A stretch of 26,254 nucleotides of DNA, from NCBI GenBank assembly GCA_035759585.1, contig DASTUP010000080.1, forward strand, positions 1-26,254, read 5' to 3'. The DNA is from CAMLLJ01 sp035759585. Lineage in GTDB: Bacteria; Gemmatimonadota; Gemmatimonadetes; Gemmatimonadales; GWC2-71-9. The position numbers and the translations under genes are program-made. Positions 12,902-20,294 of the stretch are shown in pieces (position 1 is the first letter of the stretch; every line of letters starts with the position of its first letter). The notes under the pieces were generated by a model, which saw nothing but the letters and a program-made list of their open reading frames with translations, did not search any database and was not told where the DNA came from.

Positions 12902-15900
12902 TCAGGGCTCGTCGACGGGCGCCACCGTGAGGGTCACCGTCTGAGCGGCGGACTGCGCACCATCGTCATCCACGACTCGATAGGTGAATGAGTCCGGACC
13001 GTTGTAGTCGGCTTCGGGTGTGTAGGTGAACGCGCCATCACTCTGGAGATCGAGCGTGCCGTGATCCGGGCCGTCGCCGGCCAGGGCGCCTGCGATCGTG
13101 CCGTCGGAATCGGACGCCCCGGCAAGCACGCCGGGAACCGGAACCACGAGCGCCTGATCCTCGGTGGCGTCGAATGCGTGCGCCGCGGCAGTGGGTGACT
13201 CGTTCGCCGGCTCGTTTACAGTCTGCGCCACACTTCCCTCGCTCGGCGCGAAGATGGAGTTCCCTGGATAGCAGGCGATGATCGTATGCGCGCCGGCGGC
13301 GAGCGCGGCCGTCGCAACCGATGCCGTGCCGGTACCCGGGCTCACCACGTCGGTCCCGATGACCGCGCCGGGGGCGCCACAGGATCCGCCGTCGTAGAAA
13401 CTCACGCTGCCGCCCGGCTGCGAGCTGGCGGAAACGGTCGCGGTGAAGGTCACCGATCCGCCCGTGGTCGACGGCGTGCCCGACGTGGTGACCGATGTCG
13501 TGGTCGGTATGGCAGTCACCTCGATCGTCTGATCGGGCAGCGCCGCACCTTCCACCGTGGCGGACACGGTATGCGTGCCGACCGTGCCGGACGTAATGGT
13601 GGATGCGAAGGCGCCGCCGGCATTCGTCTGGCCCGTCGACGGCGAGGCGAGCCCGTTCGTGACCGAAACGATGACGTCGGCGCCGCTGACGAGATTGTCG
13701 AATTCGTCTCGCGCGATGACCGTGGCGGTGGCTCCGGGGCCATTGACGGTGATCGTTGCCGGCGAGACCGAGAAGTCGGAGTTCGCGGCCGTAGCCGTGG
13801 CGGCAGTGACGGTGATCGGCTGCTCGGCGTCGATCGTCACGCCATCGATCGTCGCACCGATGATCTTGGCGCCCGCGGACGTGCTCGTATAACTCGCCGT
13901 CGTCGTTCCCGTCGGTCCCGTTGGCGCGATCGCGCCGAACGACCCTGCTCCCTGAAGCGCGTTCAGCACGACCGGGGCGCCGGCAATCGCATTGGTGCTC
14001 TGATCGCGCGCAGTGACGGTGATCGTCGTGCCACCGGATCCGGGATTGCTCGCGGCGATGGTAGAAGGAGCGGCGCTGATGAGTGACTGCGTCGCGCTGA
14101 CCGGCCCCGGCGTCACCTGTACGGTGCTCGAATTGACGGTGCTGACCGGTATGTCCGCACTGAACCGCAGCGTCCTGTTGCCGACCAGGCCCGTGATCCG
14201 GAGGTCGGGGAAAATCGCCTGCCCGGCGCTGTTCGTCGTGGCCGTGAGCGTCCCGCTCAGCGCGCCGATGCCGGACACGATCGTCACGTCGATGTTCACA
14301 CCGGGCGTTCCGACCGGATTACCGGCCGCATCATGCAGCTCGACGACCGGCGCCGGATCGAAAAGCGCGCCGTTTTCGACGGAGGCCGGCGGCTGCTGGA
14401 CGATTCCGAGCTTCGTGGCCGCTCCGGAGCCCAGCACGATCGGATCCGAGGCGACACCCGATACCCCGGGTCCGCCGAACGTGAGCGTATAGGTCCCTGC
14501 TGGCCCGGTAATGGTGAGCCCGCTGAACGTCGCTCTTCCGCTCGAGTTGGTTGAGGCCGTTGCGTTCGACAGGGTCGCCGTCGGACCGGAGCCGAACTGC
14601 GCAGTGATCGCGATGCCGCTCTGGTTGACTGGATTTCCGGAGCCGTCGCGCAGCTGGACCGAAGGCTGCGGAACCAGGGCCACGCCGCTCTGGGCCGTGC
14701 CGCCGGGCTGCGTTTCGATCGTGAGCTCGCCTGCCGCGCCGGCCACGGCTGTCGTCGAGAAAATGACGGGGGCGAGTCCGGTAGCCTCCGCCTGAAGCTG
14801 ATAAGCGGTGCCGGCCGTTCCACCGATGGTCCAGCTCCCGATGGTGGCGATGCCCTGTGCGTTCGTCGTCTGCGTTTCGCCGGCGACGGAACCGCCGTTC
14901 ACCGGCGAGAAGGTCACACTGATTCCGGCAACGGGGTTGTCGCTGGCATCCGTGACCCGGACTGCGGCATCCGGGACGACCACGGAGCCGGCCGTCGTCG
15001 TGGCGGGAATCGTAGCACTCGCGGCCATTTCGGATGCGGGGCCGGCCACGATGTTGAACGTCGCGCTCGAGGCACCCGTGAGCCCGGATGCGGACGCGGC
15101 GAGGCGGTATCCCGTCCCCGCGCGGTTGATCGCCAGATTCGGGAACGTGGCGACACCTGCCACTGCGTTCACCGTGGTCGCCCCGCTCAGCGCACCCGAG
15201 CCGGGATTGGTCCCCAGCGAGACGGTCACCGCGTTCGTCGCCGTCGTGACCGTCTGGCCGAGAGCGTCCTGGATGGTGACTTGCACCGGCGGCGCGATGG
15301 AGGAGCCGGCTGTCGCGTTCGAGGGTTGCCCGGAGAATGCCAGACGTGTTGCCGCGCCTGCCGTCAGCGTGATGGCAGCAGACGTTGCGCCGGTGAGATT
15401 GGCACCGGTGAAATTCAGTGTATAGGAGCCGGCAGGACCCGTAATGCCGAGACTGGAGAAGATCGCCAGACCGCCGGCATTGGTGGCGACAGTCGGCGTG
15501 CCGATCAGACTGGAGCCTGCGGGCCCCGAAACGAGCTCCGCCGTGATGGCGCGTCCCACCGCGGCAACGTTGTTCCCGTTCGCGTCCTGGATCTGCACCC
15601 GCGGCTGCTGCGCGAACGCCGCGCCGCTCGAAGCGGTCGATGAAGGCTGCAGCGTGACGACGAGCTGGCCGGCCGAGCCGACGGTGGCGGTGGCCGGGAA
15701 CGTCACGGGCGAGCCGTCGAGACCTGCGACCGTTGCAATGGTCGTCTGCGGTCCCGCAGTCGTGCCGAGTGTGCGGCGCACGCCGGTGCGGCCGTCCGCT
15801 CCGGTGACGGTCGATGGCTCGCTGACCGAACCACCGCCCGTCACCGTCCACGCCACCGCGATCCCCGCCACGGGGTTCTCCGCCGCATCCGTCACGCGGA

Positions 15901-16393
15901 CGATGAGTGAGTCGGCAAGGGTCGACCCGGCCGTGGCCGACTGCCCGCTGCCCGAGATGGCTTCGATCGCCGACGCCGCCGAGGCCGATGCCGTGGCGCT
16001 GATGGCGACGGACAGGTCGGCCGGCGCAGCGCCGCCGGTGGCGCGCGCCCGCAGCTGCTGCGTGCCCGCGGCTGGCCCGAGCGTCCAGCTCGTGCTCGCC
16101 TGGCCATTCGCGGTGGTCGCCGCCGTGGCGGGATCGACCGACCCACCGCCGGTCATCACGGTGAAAGAGACCTGCTGGCCCTGGACGGGGCGGCCCTGCA
16201 CGTCGAGCACGCGCACGACGACCGAGTCCGCCAGCTTCGTTCCGATGGTGCCCGCCTGGGCGTTCCCATCCACGACGACGATGCTGGTGGGGATGCCCTC
16301 GTCGGGCAGGACGAGATCCTCGCCGCCGCAGGCGGCAAGAAGAGACAGCAACAGCGCCGGAAGGCGCTGCCGGAAGTGACTGCTCAGATACAC
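12902..16393 (-). CDS. Large Ig-like lipoprotein with Big_3-type and cadherin-like C-terminal domains (paralog 3)
   Basis: A 1163-residue predicted surface lipoprotein, first of the three tandem paralogs. The signal peptide ends in lipobox LLAAC (Cys22), followed by GGEDLVLPDEG. About ten Ig-like domains follow. The first eight are close to paralog 2. Towards the C-terminus come a Big_3_5-type domain (GGSVTFTATVSASSQPGGSV, with two Cys) and a final cadherin-like/VCBS-type domain: DATEDQALVVPVPGVL, FTYTPEADYNGPDSFTYRV, ending TVAPVDEP. GTG at 16393 is chosen as start. An ATG further up at 16435 sits in the loop of a terminator hairpin and is unlikely. No good ribosome site is seen. The protein ends right after one cadherin-like unit, where relatives often continue with more. 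Confidence 0.8.
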   Translation of the reverse strand: MYLSSHFRQRLPALLLSLLAACGGEDLVLPDEGIPTSIVVVDGNAQAGTIGTKLADSVVVRVLDVQGRPVQGQQVSFTVMTGGGSVDPATAATTANGQASTSWTLGPAAGTQQLRARATGGAAPADLSVAISATASASAASAIEAISGSGQSATAGSTLADSLIVRVTDAAENPVAGIAVAWTVTGGGSVSEPSTVTGADGRTGVRRTLGTTAGPQTTIATVAGLDGSPVTFPATATVGSAGQLVVTLQPSSTASSGAAFAQQPRVQIQDANGNNVAAVGRAITAELVSGPAGSSLIGTPTVATNAGGLAIFSSLGITGPAGSYTLNFTGANLTGATSAAITLTAGAATRLAFSGQPSNATAGSSIAPPVQVTIQDALGQTVTTATNAVTVSLGTNPGSGALSGATTVNAVAGVATFPNLAINRAGTGYRLAASASGLTGASSATFNIVAGPASEMAASATIPATTTAGSVVVPDAAVRVTDASDNPVAGISVTFSPVNGGSVAGETQTTNAQGIATIGSWTIGGTAGTAYQLQAEATGLAPVIFSTTAVAGAAGELTIETQPGGTAQSGVALVPQPSVQLRDGSGNPVNQSGIAITAQFGSGPTATLSNATASTNSSGRATFSGLTITGPAGTYTLTFGGPGVSGVASDPIVLGSGAATKLGIVQQPPASVENGALFDPAPVVELHDAAGNPVGTPGVNIDVTIVSGIGALSGTLTATTNSAGQAIFPDLRITGLVGNRTLRFSADIPVSTVNSSTVQVTPGPVSATQSLISAAPSTIAASNPGSGGTTITVTARDQSTNAIAGAPVVLNALQGAGSFGAIAPTGPTGTTTASYTSTSAGAKIIGATIDGVTIDAEQPITVTAATATAANSDFSVSPATITVNGPGATATVIARDEFDNLVSGADVIVSVTNGLASPSTGQTNAGGAFASTITSGTVGTHTVSATVEGAALPDQTIEVTAIPTTTSVTTSGTPSTTGGSVTFTATVSASSQPGGSVSFYDGGSCGAPGAVIGTDVVSPGTGTASVATAALAAGAHTIIACYPGNSIFAPSEGSVAQTVNEPANESPTAAAHAFDATEDQALVVPVPGVLAGASDSDGTIAGALAGDGPDHGTLDLQSDGAFTYTPEADYNGPDSFTYRVVDDDGAQSAAQTVTLTVAPVDEP

Positions 16394-16400
16394 GGGATGG

Positions 16401-16408
16401 TCACAGGG
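16401..16408 (-). promoter_or_regulatory. Third copy of the CCCTGTGA block, upstream of paralog 3
   Basis: CCCTGTGA also occurs 7 bp upstream of the GTG chosen for paralog 3. The second block and the 32-bp spacing are absent here, so the relation to the other two elements is uncertain. Confidence 0.3.
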
Positions 16409-16419
16409 CTGAGGTACCG

Positions 16420-16447
16420 AAGGACCGGCCGCCATCGGCCGGTCCTT
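16420..16447 (-). terminator. Terminator-like hairpin between the beta-barrel gene and paralog 3
   Basis: A perfect 12-bp stem (AAGGACCGGCCG at 16420-16431, complement at 16436-16447) closes a CCAT loop. It starts about 40 nt after the stop of the beta-barrel gene and separates it from the lipoprotein array, so paralog 3 needs its own promoter or read-through. Confidence 0.75.
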
Positions 16448-16485
16448 CGGATAAAGATATCCTCTGCGCCGTGCCCTGCGCGAGA

Positions 16486-17085
16486 TCAGCGCTGATAGGC
16501 GATACCGATGCCGAACGAGGTGATGCGCTCGCTGTAATCGCCGCCGTTGCCATCGAGCGTGTAGGCGGCGAAATCCACGGTCGGAACCAGGAAAACGTGC
16601 CGGCCGAGCCGGACGTCCCAGCCCACGCCGAGGGCGCCCACGAATCCGGTATCCTCGTCGAGCGTGCCGAAGTCGTCCGCCAGCGAGCTGCGTCCGATGC
16701 CCGCGCCGGCCTTGAGGAAGAATCCGTTGCGCTCCGAGGGATAGAACTGGCCGATGAGCATCGCGCCACCGACGGTTTCGGTGATGTCGCGATCCTCGTT
16801 CACCCATGCGCCCACTTCACCGCCCAGGCGCACATGAGGCGAAATGGTGCCGCCCAGCCGGATCGCAAAGACACCGCGCGTGAGGGGATCGCTGTATCCG
16901 ATCCCGTCGTTCCGGAAATTCACCTGCTCGATGCCGGCACCGAGCGAAAGCGCCCCCCAGAAGCCGCTGCGGCCGTCGGGGCCCGCTTCCCGTATGCCGG
17001 GACGGCGATGCTGGGCGACGAGCGGTGAGACGGCGAGGGCCATCAGGGCGACGGCCAGGATCGGGAGACGCAGCGCGGTACGCAT
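16486..17085 (-). CDS. Outer-membrane beta-barrel protein
   Basis: A 199-residue porin-like protein. Residues 1-25 are a signal peptide (RTALRLPILAVALMALAV, ending PLVAQ). The mature chain alternates amphipathic strands and turns typical of small eight-stranded barrels: GFWGALSLGAGIEQV, VFAIRLGGTISPHVRLGGEV, GFFLKAGAGIGRSS, GFVGALGVGWDVRLG, HVFLVPTVDFAAY and a closing SFGIGIAYQR. The end lacks the usual terminal Phe or Trp, which is a small oddity. GGAG lies 9 nt before the ATG. It precedes the lipoprotein array on the same strand but is separated from it by a terminator. Specific transport or structural function cannot be told. Confidence 0.75.
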   Translation of the reverse strand: MRTALRLPILAVALMALAVSPLVAQHRRPGIREAGPDGRSGFWGALSLGAGIEQVNFRNDGIGYSDPLTRGVFAIRLGGTISPHVRLGGEVGAWVNEDRDITETVGGAMLIGQFYPSERNGFFLKAGAGIGRSSLADDFGTLDEDTGFVGALGVGWDVRLGRHVFLVPTVDFAAYTLDGNGGDYSERITSFGIGIAYQR

Positions 17086-17249
17086 CGGAATGACTCCGTC
17101 GGAGGTATCGGATGGACGCGGAACGCCAGACCTGATCGCAAGGAGCGTTCCCTCCGGGGCTCAACATCGTATCTTCTTGCATCGCTGATCCTTGGCCGTG
17201 CGGCGCTGCGCCGTGCGGCCGCGCGGCCCGTCCCCTTCGGCAGACACCG

Positions 17250-17969
17250 ATGTCATCACGCGCCCGGATGCTCTTTCTCGCAGTCATCGCCGTGACCGCT
17301 GCCGCCTGCCTCCGGCTCGGCCTCTGGCAGCTCGACCGGCTTCAGGAGCGCCGCGCGGAGAACCGGGTGGCGCATGCGGCGCGCTCTCTGCCCGAGGTGG
17401 AGCTGTCCGGCCGTGCCGATTCGGCGCTCGCGCACCGCCGCGTGCGCGCGACGGGCAGCTATGACCCGGAGCGGGAGCTGGTCCTGCGCGGTCAGGCGCA
17501 CCGGGAAGAGCCGGGCGTACTCCTCGTCACGCCGCTCCGGATCCGGGGCGAAAGCCTGGGTGTGCTCGTGCTGCGCGGATTCGTTCCCTCGCCCGACGCC
17601 GTGACCGTCGAGCATTCCCCGCCCGCGGAAGCGGGCCAGGTGACGGTTCATGGCATCGCCCTCCCGCTCGGCGAGCGCGAAGACGAGGGCGGACTCCTCG
17701 AGCGCGCCGGAAAGGGGGCCACGTGGAAAGGCCTCGACCGCAGCGCGATCGAGGCCCGGCTACCCTATCCGCTGGCGGACGTCTACCTGATGCAGCTGCC
17801 CGATTCGTCGCTCGCCGCTGCTCCCCGGCGGATCGAGCCTCCTGCGCTCGACGATGGTCCCCACCTGAGCTACGCCATCCAGTGGTTCGCCTTCGCCGTC
17901 ATCGCGCTGGTGGGCGCAGCGGCGCTGTTCGGCCGCAGGGGATCAGCGGCTCGCCGCGTCGCTCCCTGA
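17250..17969 (+). CDS. SURF1 family cytochrome oxidase assembly protein
   Basis: A 239-residue inner-membrane protein that helps insert haem a into cytochrome c oxidase. The SURF1 architecture is clear. A first membrane helix at about 7-25 runs into the hallmark LGLWQLDRLQERR (Gly24, Trp26, Gln27). A periplasmic domain follows with ATGSYDPERELVLRGQ, GVLLVTPLRI and LVLRGFVPSPD. Then comes the C-terminal DDGPHLSYAIQWFAFAVIAL, which starts the second helix. Length is normal. No ribosome site is clear; a second ATG six codons in is possible. No cox genes lie in the window, so it is isolated here. Its 3' end overlaps the convergent dipeptidase by 27 bp. Confidence 0.9.
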   Translation: MSSRARMLFLAVIAVTAAACLRLGLWQLDRLQERRAENRVAHAARSLPEVELSGRADSALAHRRVRATGSYDPERELVLRGQAHREEPGVLLVTPLRIRGESLGVLVLRGFVPSPDAVTVEHSPPAEAGQVTVHGIALPLGEREDEGGLLERAGKGATWKGLDRSAIEARLPYPLADVYLMQLPDSSLAAAPRRIEPPALDDGPHLSYAIQWFAFAVIALVGAAALFGRRGSAARRVAP

Positions 17970-19154
17970 GCCGTCCGCGACTGCCTCCGCCCGGCGCATG
18001 ACGCGGATGATGTTCTCGCCGGCGAGCTTCCGGAGGTCGGCGTCGCTCCAGCCACGGCGGATCAGCTCGGCGAAGAGGTTCGGATATGCCGATACGTCCT
18101 CGAGTCCCTCCGGCAGCCAGTCCGTCCCGTCGTAATCCCCGCCGAGCCCGACGTGGTCCACGCCGGCGACGCGCCGGATGTGCTCGATGTGATCGGCCAC
18201 GTCGCGCACCGTCACGGTCGGACGCGGGTGCGCGCGCATCCATTCGTCCCGCTGGCGCCGCCGCTCGGTGGTGTCGGCGATCTGGCGCATCCGCCCGCGT
18301 GCCTCGCCGGCGCTCCGCTCCCAGTCCATTGCCGCCTTCGAGACGAACGACGTCACGAAGGTGACCATCACGACGCCGCCGTTCTCCGGAAGCCGCGCGA
18401 GGATCGAGTCGGGCACGTTGCGCGGGTGATCGGTGACGCCGCGAGCGGAGGAGTGCGAGAAGATGACCGGCGCGCGGGTCACGTCGAGTGCGTCGCTCAT
18501 GGTGCCCGGGGAGGTATGCGAGAGATCGACGAGCATGCCGAGCCGGTTCATCTCGCGCACGACTTCGCGCCCGAAATCGGTGAGCCCGCCGTGCTTCACC
18601 GAATCCATGGCGGCGTCGGCCCAGTCGAGCGTCACGTTGTGCGTGAGCGTCATGTAGCGCGCGCCGAGGCGGCGATACATGCGGAGCGCGCCGAGGGAGT
18701 TCTCGATCGCGTGCCCGCCTTCCATGCCGAGCATCGAGCCGATGCGCCCCGCCTTGCGTGCCTTGAGCAGATCGTCCGCGCTCCAGGCGAACTGGAGCTT
18801 CTCGGGGTACTGCGCGATCAGGCGGTGCGCGATGTCGAACTGCTCGAGCTGTACGCGCGCATAGCCGCTGTCGCGAATCTCCCCGGGGATGTAGATCGAC
18901 CAGAACTGCCCCCCGAGGTGCCCTGCCGCGAGCCGCGCGAGATCGGTGTGGCCCGCTGTCCGCCGGCGCAGGTCGTACGCCGCGACGTCTCCCGGTTGCT
19001 CGGCGTGACGAATCTCCCACGGGAGGTCGTTGTGGCCATCCACGAGGATGGTGTTCTGGAGGAGACGGTTGGCGCGCTGAAGCGCGGCATCCTGGGCGGC
19101 AGCGGTTCCGGCAAGCGTCATGAGACCGGCGGCAACGAGAAGGGTACGGTGCAT
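17943..19154 (-). CDS. Membrane dipeptidase, M19 (renal dipeptidase) family, secreted
   Basis: A 403-residue binuclear-zinc dipeptidase expected in the periplasm, cleaving dipeptides and possibly D-amino-acid dipeptides. Residues 1-20 are a signal peptide (HRTLLVAAGLMTLAGTAAAQ). The metal ligands are all visible: VDGHNDLPW (His41, Asp43), LGMEGGHAIENS (Glu145), VDLSHTS (His213), VIFSHSSARGV (His234), and the Asp in GLGGDYDGTDWLPEGL. The end ENIIRVMRRAEAVA is the family C-terminal helix. Length fits the family. CGGAG six nt before the ATG supports the start. Its upstream region is almost entirely filled by the repeat at 19189-19319, so that repeat may affect its expression. Confidence 0.93.
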   Translation of the reverse strand: MHRTLLVAAGLMTLAGTAAAQDAALQRANRLLQNTILVDGHNDLPWEIRHAEQPGDVAAYDLRRRTAGHTDLARLAAGHLGGQFWSIYIPGEIRDSGYARVQLEQFDIAHRLIAQYPEKLQFAWSADDLLKARKAGRIGSMLGMEGGHAIENSLGALRMYRRLGARYMTLTHNVTLDWADAAMDSVKHGGLTDFGREVVREMNRLGMLVDLSHTSPGTMSDALDVTRAPVIFSHSSARGVTDHPRNVPDSILARLPENGGVVMVTFVTSFVSKAAMDWERSAGEARGRMRQIADTTERRRQRDEWMRAHPRPTVTVRDVADHIEHIRRVAGVDHVGLGGDYDGTDWLPEGLEDVSAYPNLFAELIRRGWSDADLRKLAGENIIRVMRRAEAVADGSGSDAASR

Positions 19155-19188
19155 CGGGACTCCGGGGTGGGTTTGATGGGGGGGTAGG

Positions 19189-19319
19189 GAGGTAGCTAGG
19201 TAGCTAGGTAGCTAGGTAGCGTGTACCGCCAGCGACGCAGCTACAAGCCATCTCTCTTACTGACTACCCACTACCTATGACTACCCAACTACCTAGCTAC
19301 CTAGCTACCTAGCTACCTC
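19189..19319. repeat. 8-bp tandem repeat arranged as a 31-bp perfect inverted repeat
   Basis: The left arm holds GGTAGCTA repeated 3.75 times (19191-19220). The right arm holds the complement, CTACCTAG units, at 19289-19319. Positions 19189-19219 and 19289-19319 are perfect inverted copies over 31 bp, with a 69-bp spacer. Degenerate CTACC units continue in the spacer and on to about 19350, where they supply the stop codon of the next gene. Each full unit carries CTAG, giving six CTAG sites in 131 bp. The structure could extrude as a cruciform or fold as a very stable RNA hairpin in the dipeptidase leader. Confidence 0.85.
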
Positions 19320-19347
19320 ACTACCACGGCTACCTCACTACCAACCG

Positions 19348-19749
19348 CTACCGCCTCCCCAGACTCACCAGCTCCGGCCGCGCCACGAACTCCGGGCAGA
19401 TCGTGCGGTCGAACTCGTACGCCCCCCCGGTTTCCGCATCGGTCCAGGGAAAGCCGCGGCAGACCGCGGGATAGAACGCTTCGCCATGCACCACGCAGCG
19501 GTTGTCCCGCAGGAGGACGCAGCGCCGATTGCGCACGCGCGTGCGCCATTCCCCCCACTTCGTCTGATAGGCGACGCCGGATCCATGCACCGCGATGATC
19601 GCAGCCGCTTCCTCATCGGTGAGCGTGGTGCCGTAGGCGCAGCAGGAGGACTGGTACGGGCAGGGAAAACAGGGGAGCGGCACGCTGGTTTCCGTGGGCC
19701 CCTCCGCCGGAGCAGAGGTGTCCAGGTCGGCTGAATTGTGCTCGGGCAT
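19348..19749 (-). CDS. YkgJ-family cysteine-cluster (zinc/iron-chelating) protein
   Basis: A 133-residue cytosolic protein with the metal-binding Cys pattern of the YkgJ/UPF0153 family: CFPCPYQSSCCAYGTTLTDE (Cys27, Cys30, Cys36, Cys37), then RCVLLRDNRCVVHGE, PAVCRGFPW and ICPEF. These cysteines are thought to hold Zn or Fe-S; the biochemical function is unknown. The first ~20 residues are acidic and probably disordered. The ribosome site before the ATG at 19749 is weak. The TAG stop lies within a degenerate GCTACC unit of the neighbouring repeat, so repeat expansion may have set the C-terminus. It lies 15 bp after the response regulator on the same strand. Confidence 0.8.
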   Translation of the reverse strand: MPEHNSADLDTSAPAEGPTETSVPLPCFPCPYQSSCCAYGTTLTDEEAAAIIAVHGSGVAYQTKWGEWRTRVRNRRCVLLRDNRCVVHGEAFYPAVCRGFPWTDAETGGAYEFDRTICPEFVARPELVSLGRR

Positions 19750-19764
19750 TCAGAAGAATAGCGA

Positions 19765-20157
19765 TCAGGGGGGCGGGGTTCCAGCGATTGCCGTGCGGAG
19801 TGTCTCGCGCAGATCGGGAAGCGCGAACGGCTTTTCGAGGAAGTGGGCGTCGGCGGGGAACGTGCCGGCGGTGGCGAGCGCGGTACCGGTGTAGCCGGAG
19901 ACGATCACGACCGGAAGGTCGGGCCGGTCCCTCCTGAGACGGATGGCGAATGCCGCGCCGTTCTCTTCGCCGAGGAGCACGTCGGTGACGAGCGCTCCGA
20001 TCCGCGAATGCTCCGCGCGCCAGATCGCTTCCGCCGCCGCGAGACTGTCGGCCGCATGCACGGCGTAGCCCCACCGCTCGAGCGCGCGGCGCACGGTCGA
20101 GCGAATGGGGGCTTCATCATCCACCAGGAGGATGGCGACCTTCGCGGCGTCGGTCAT
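19765..20157 (-). CDS. Single-domain response regulator (receiver only)
   Basis: A 130-residue stand-alone receiver domain. It has the acidic pair in ILLVDDEAPIRS, the phospho-acceptor Asp in GALVTDVLLGEENG, the switch Ser/Thr in VVIVSGYTG, and Lys in HFLEKPF. There is no output domain, so it must act through protein contact, like CheY- or hybrid-kinase-type receivers. Its receiver is of the same kind as that of the broken hybrid kinase at the right end. The start at 20157 is chosen over one at 20211 because the receiver begins there. A TACAAT -10 and a 7-5-7 palindrome lie just upstream. It is divergent from imuA. Confidence 0.88.
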   Translation of the reverse strand: MTDAAKVAILLVDDEAPIRSTVRRALERWGYAVHAADSLAAAEAIWRAEHSRIGALVTDVLLGEENGAAFAIRLRRDRPDLPVVIVSGYTGTALATAGTFPADAHFLEKPFALPDLRETLRTAIAGTPPP

Positions 20158-20181
20158 GATCCGATCCGGAAACGAGGTTGC

Positions 20182-20210
20182 ATTGTAGGCGCATCTCGCA
20201 TGCGCCGCCA
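20182..20210 (-). promoter_or_regulatory. Response-regulator promoter with palindromic operator-like site
   Basis: On the minus strand, TACAAT (20187-20182) is a good -10, about 18 nt upstream of the likely short leader. The bases 17 bp upstream (TGGCGG) are a poor -35. The spacer is filled by a 7-5-7 palindrome, GGCGCAT-CTCGC-ATGCGCC (20188-20206). A poor -35 with a palindrome over the spacer is typical of a regulated promoter. It does not match the LexA boxes I know. Confidence 0.4.
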
Positions 20211-20228
20211 TGCCGGAGGCGGGACGGC

Positions 20229-20257
20229 TTGCGTGTCCCCGGTTCCGGCTTTATTGT
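20229..20257 (+). promoter_or_regulatory. Possible promoter of the imuA-imuB-dnaE2 operon
   Basis: TTGCGT (20229-20234) and TATTGT (20252-20257) are 17 bp apart. Transcription would start near 20264, 31 nt before the GTG proposed for imuA. The match is modest and I see no CTGT-N8-ACAG or GAAC-N4-GTTC LexA box around it. Confidence 0.35.
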
Positions 20258-20294
20258 CGCGGATGATTTCGGGTTTTCTTCGGGTCTCGACGCC

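Noticed and set aside
16433..16435. ATG as the start of lipoprotein paralog 3
   Set aside because: It lies in the loop of a perfect 12-bp terminator hairpin and adds residues that spoil the signal peptide; the GTG at 16393 fits better.
19191..19319. Possible small CRISPR array
   Set aside because: The repeat unit is 8 bp with no unique spacers and the two halves are inverted; it is a microsatellite, not CRISPR.
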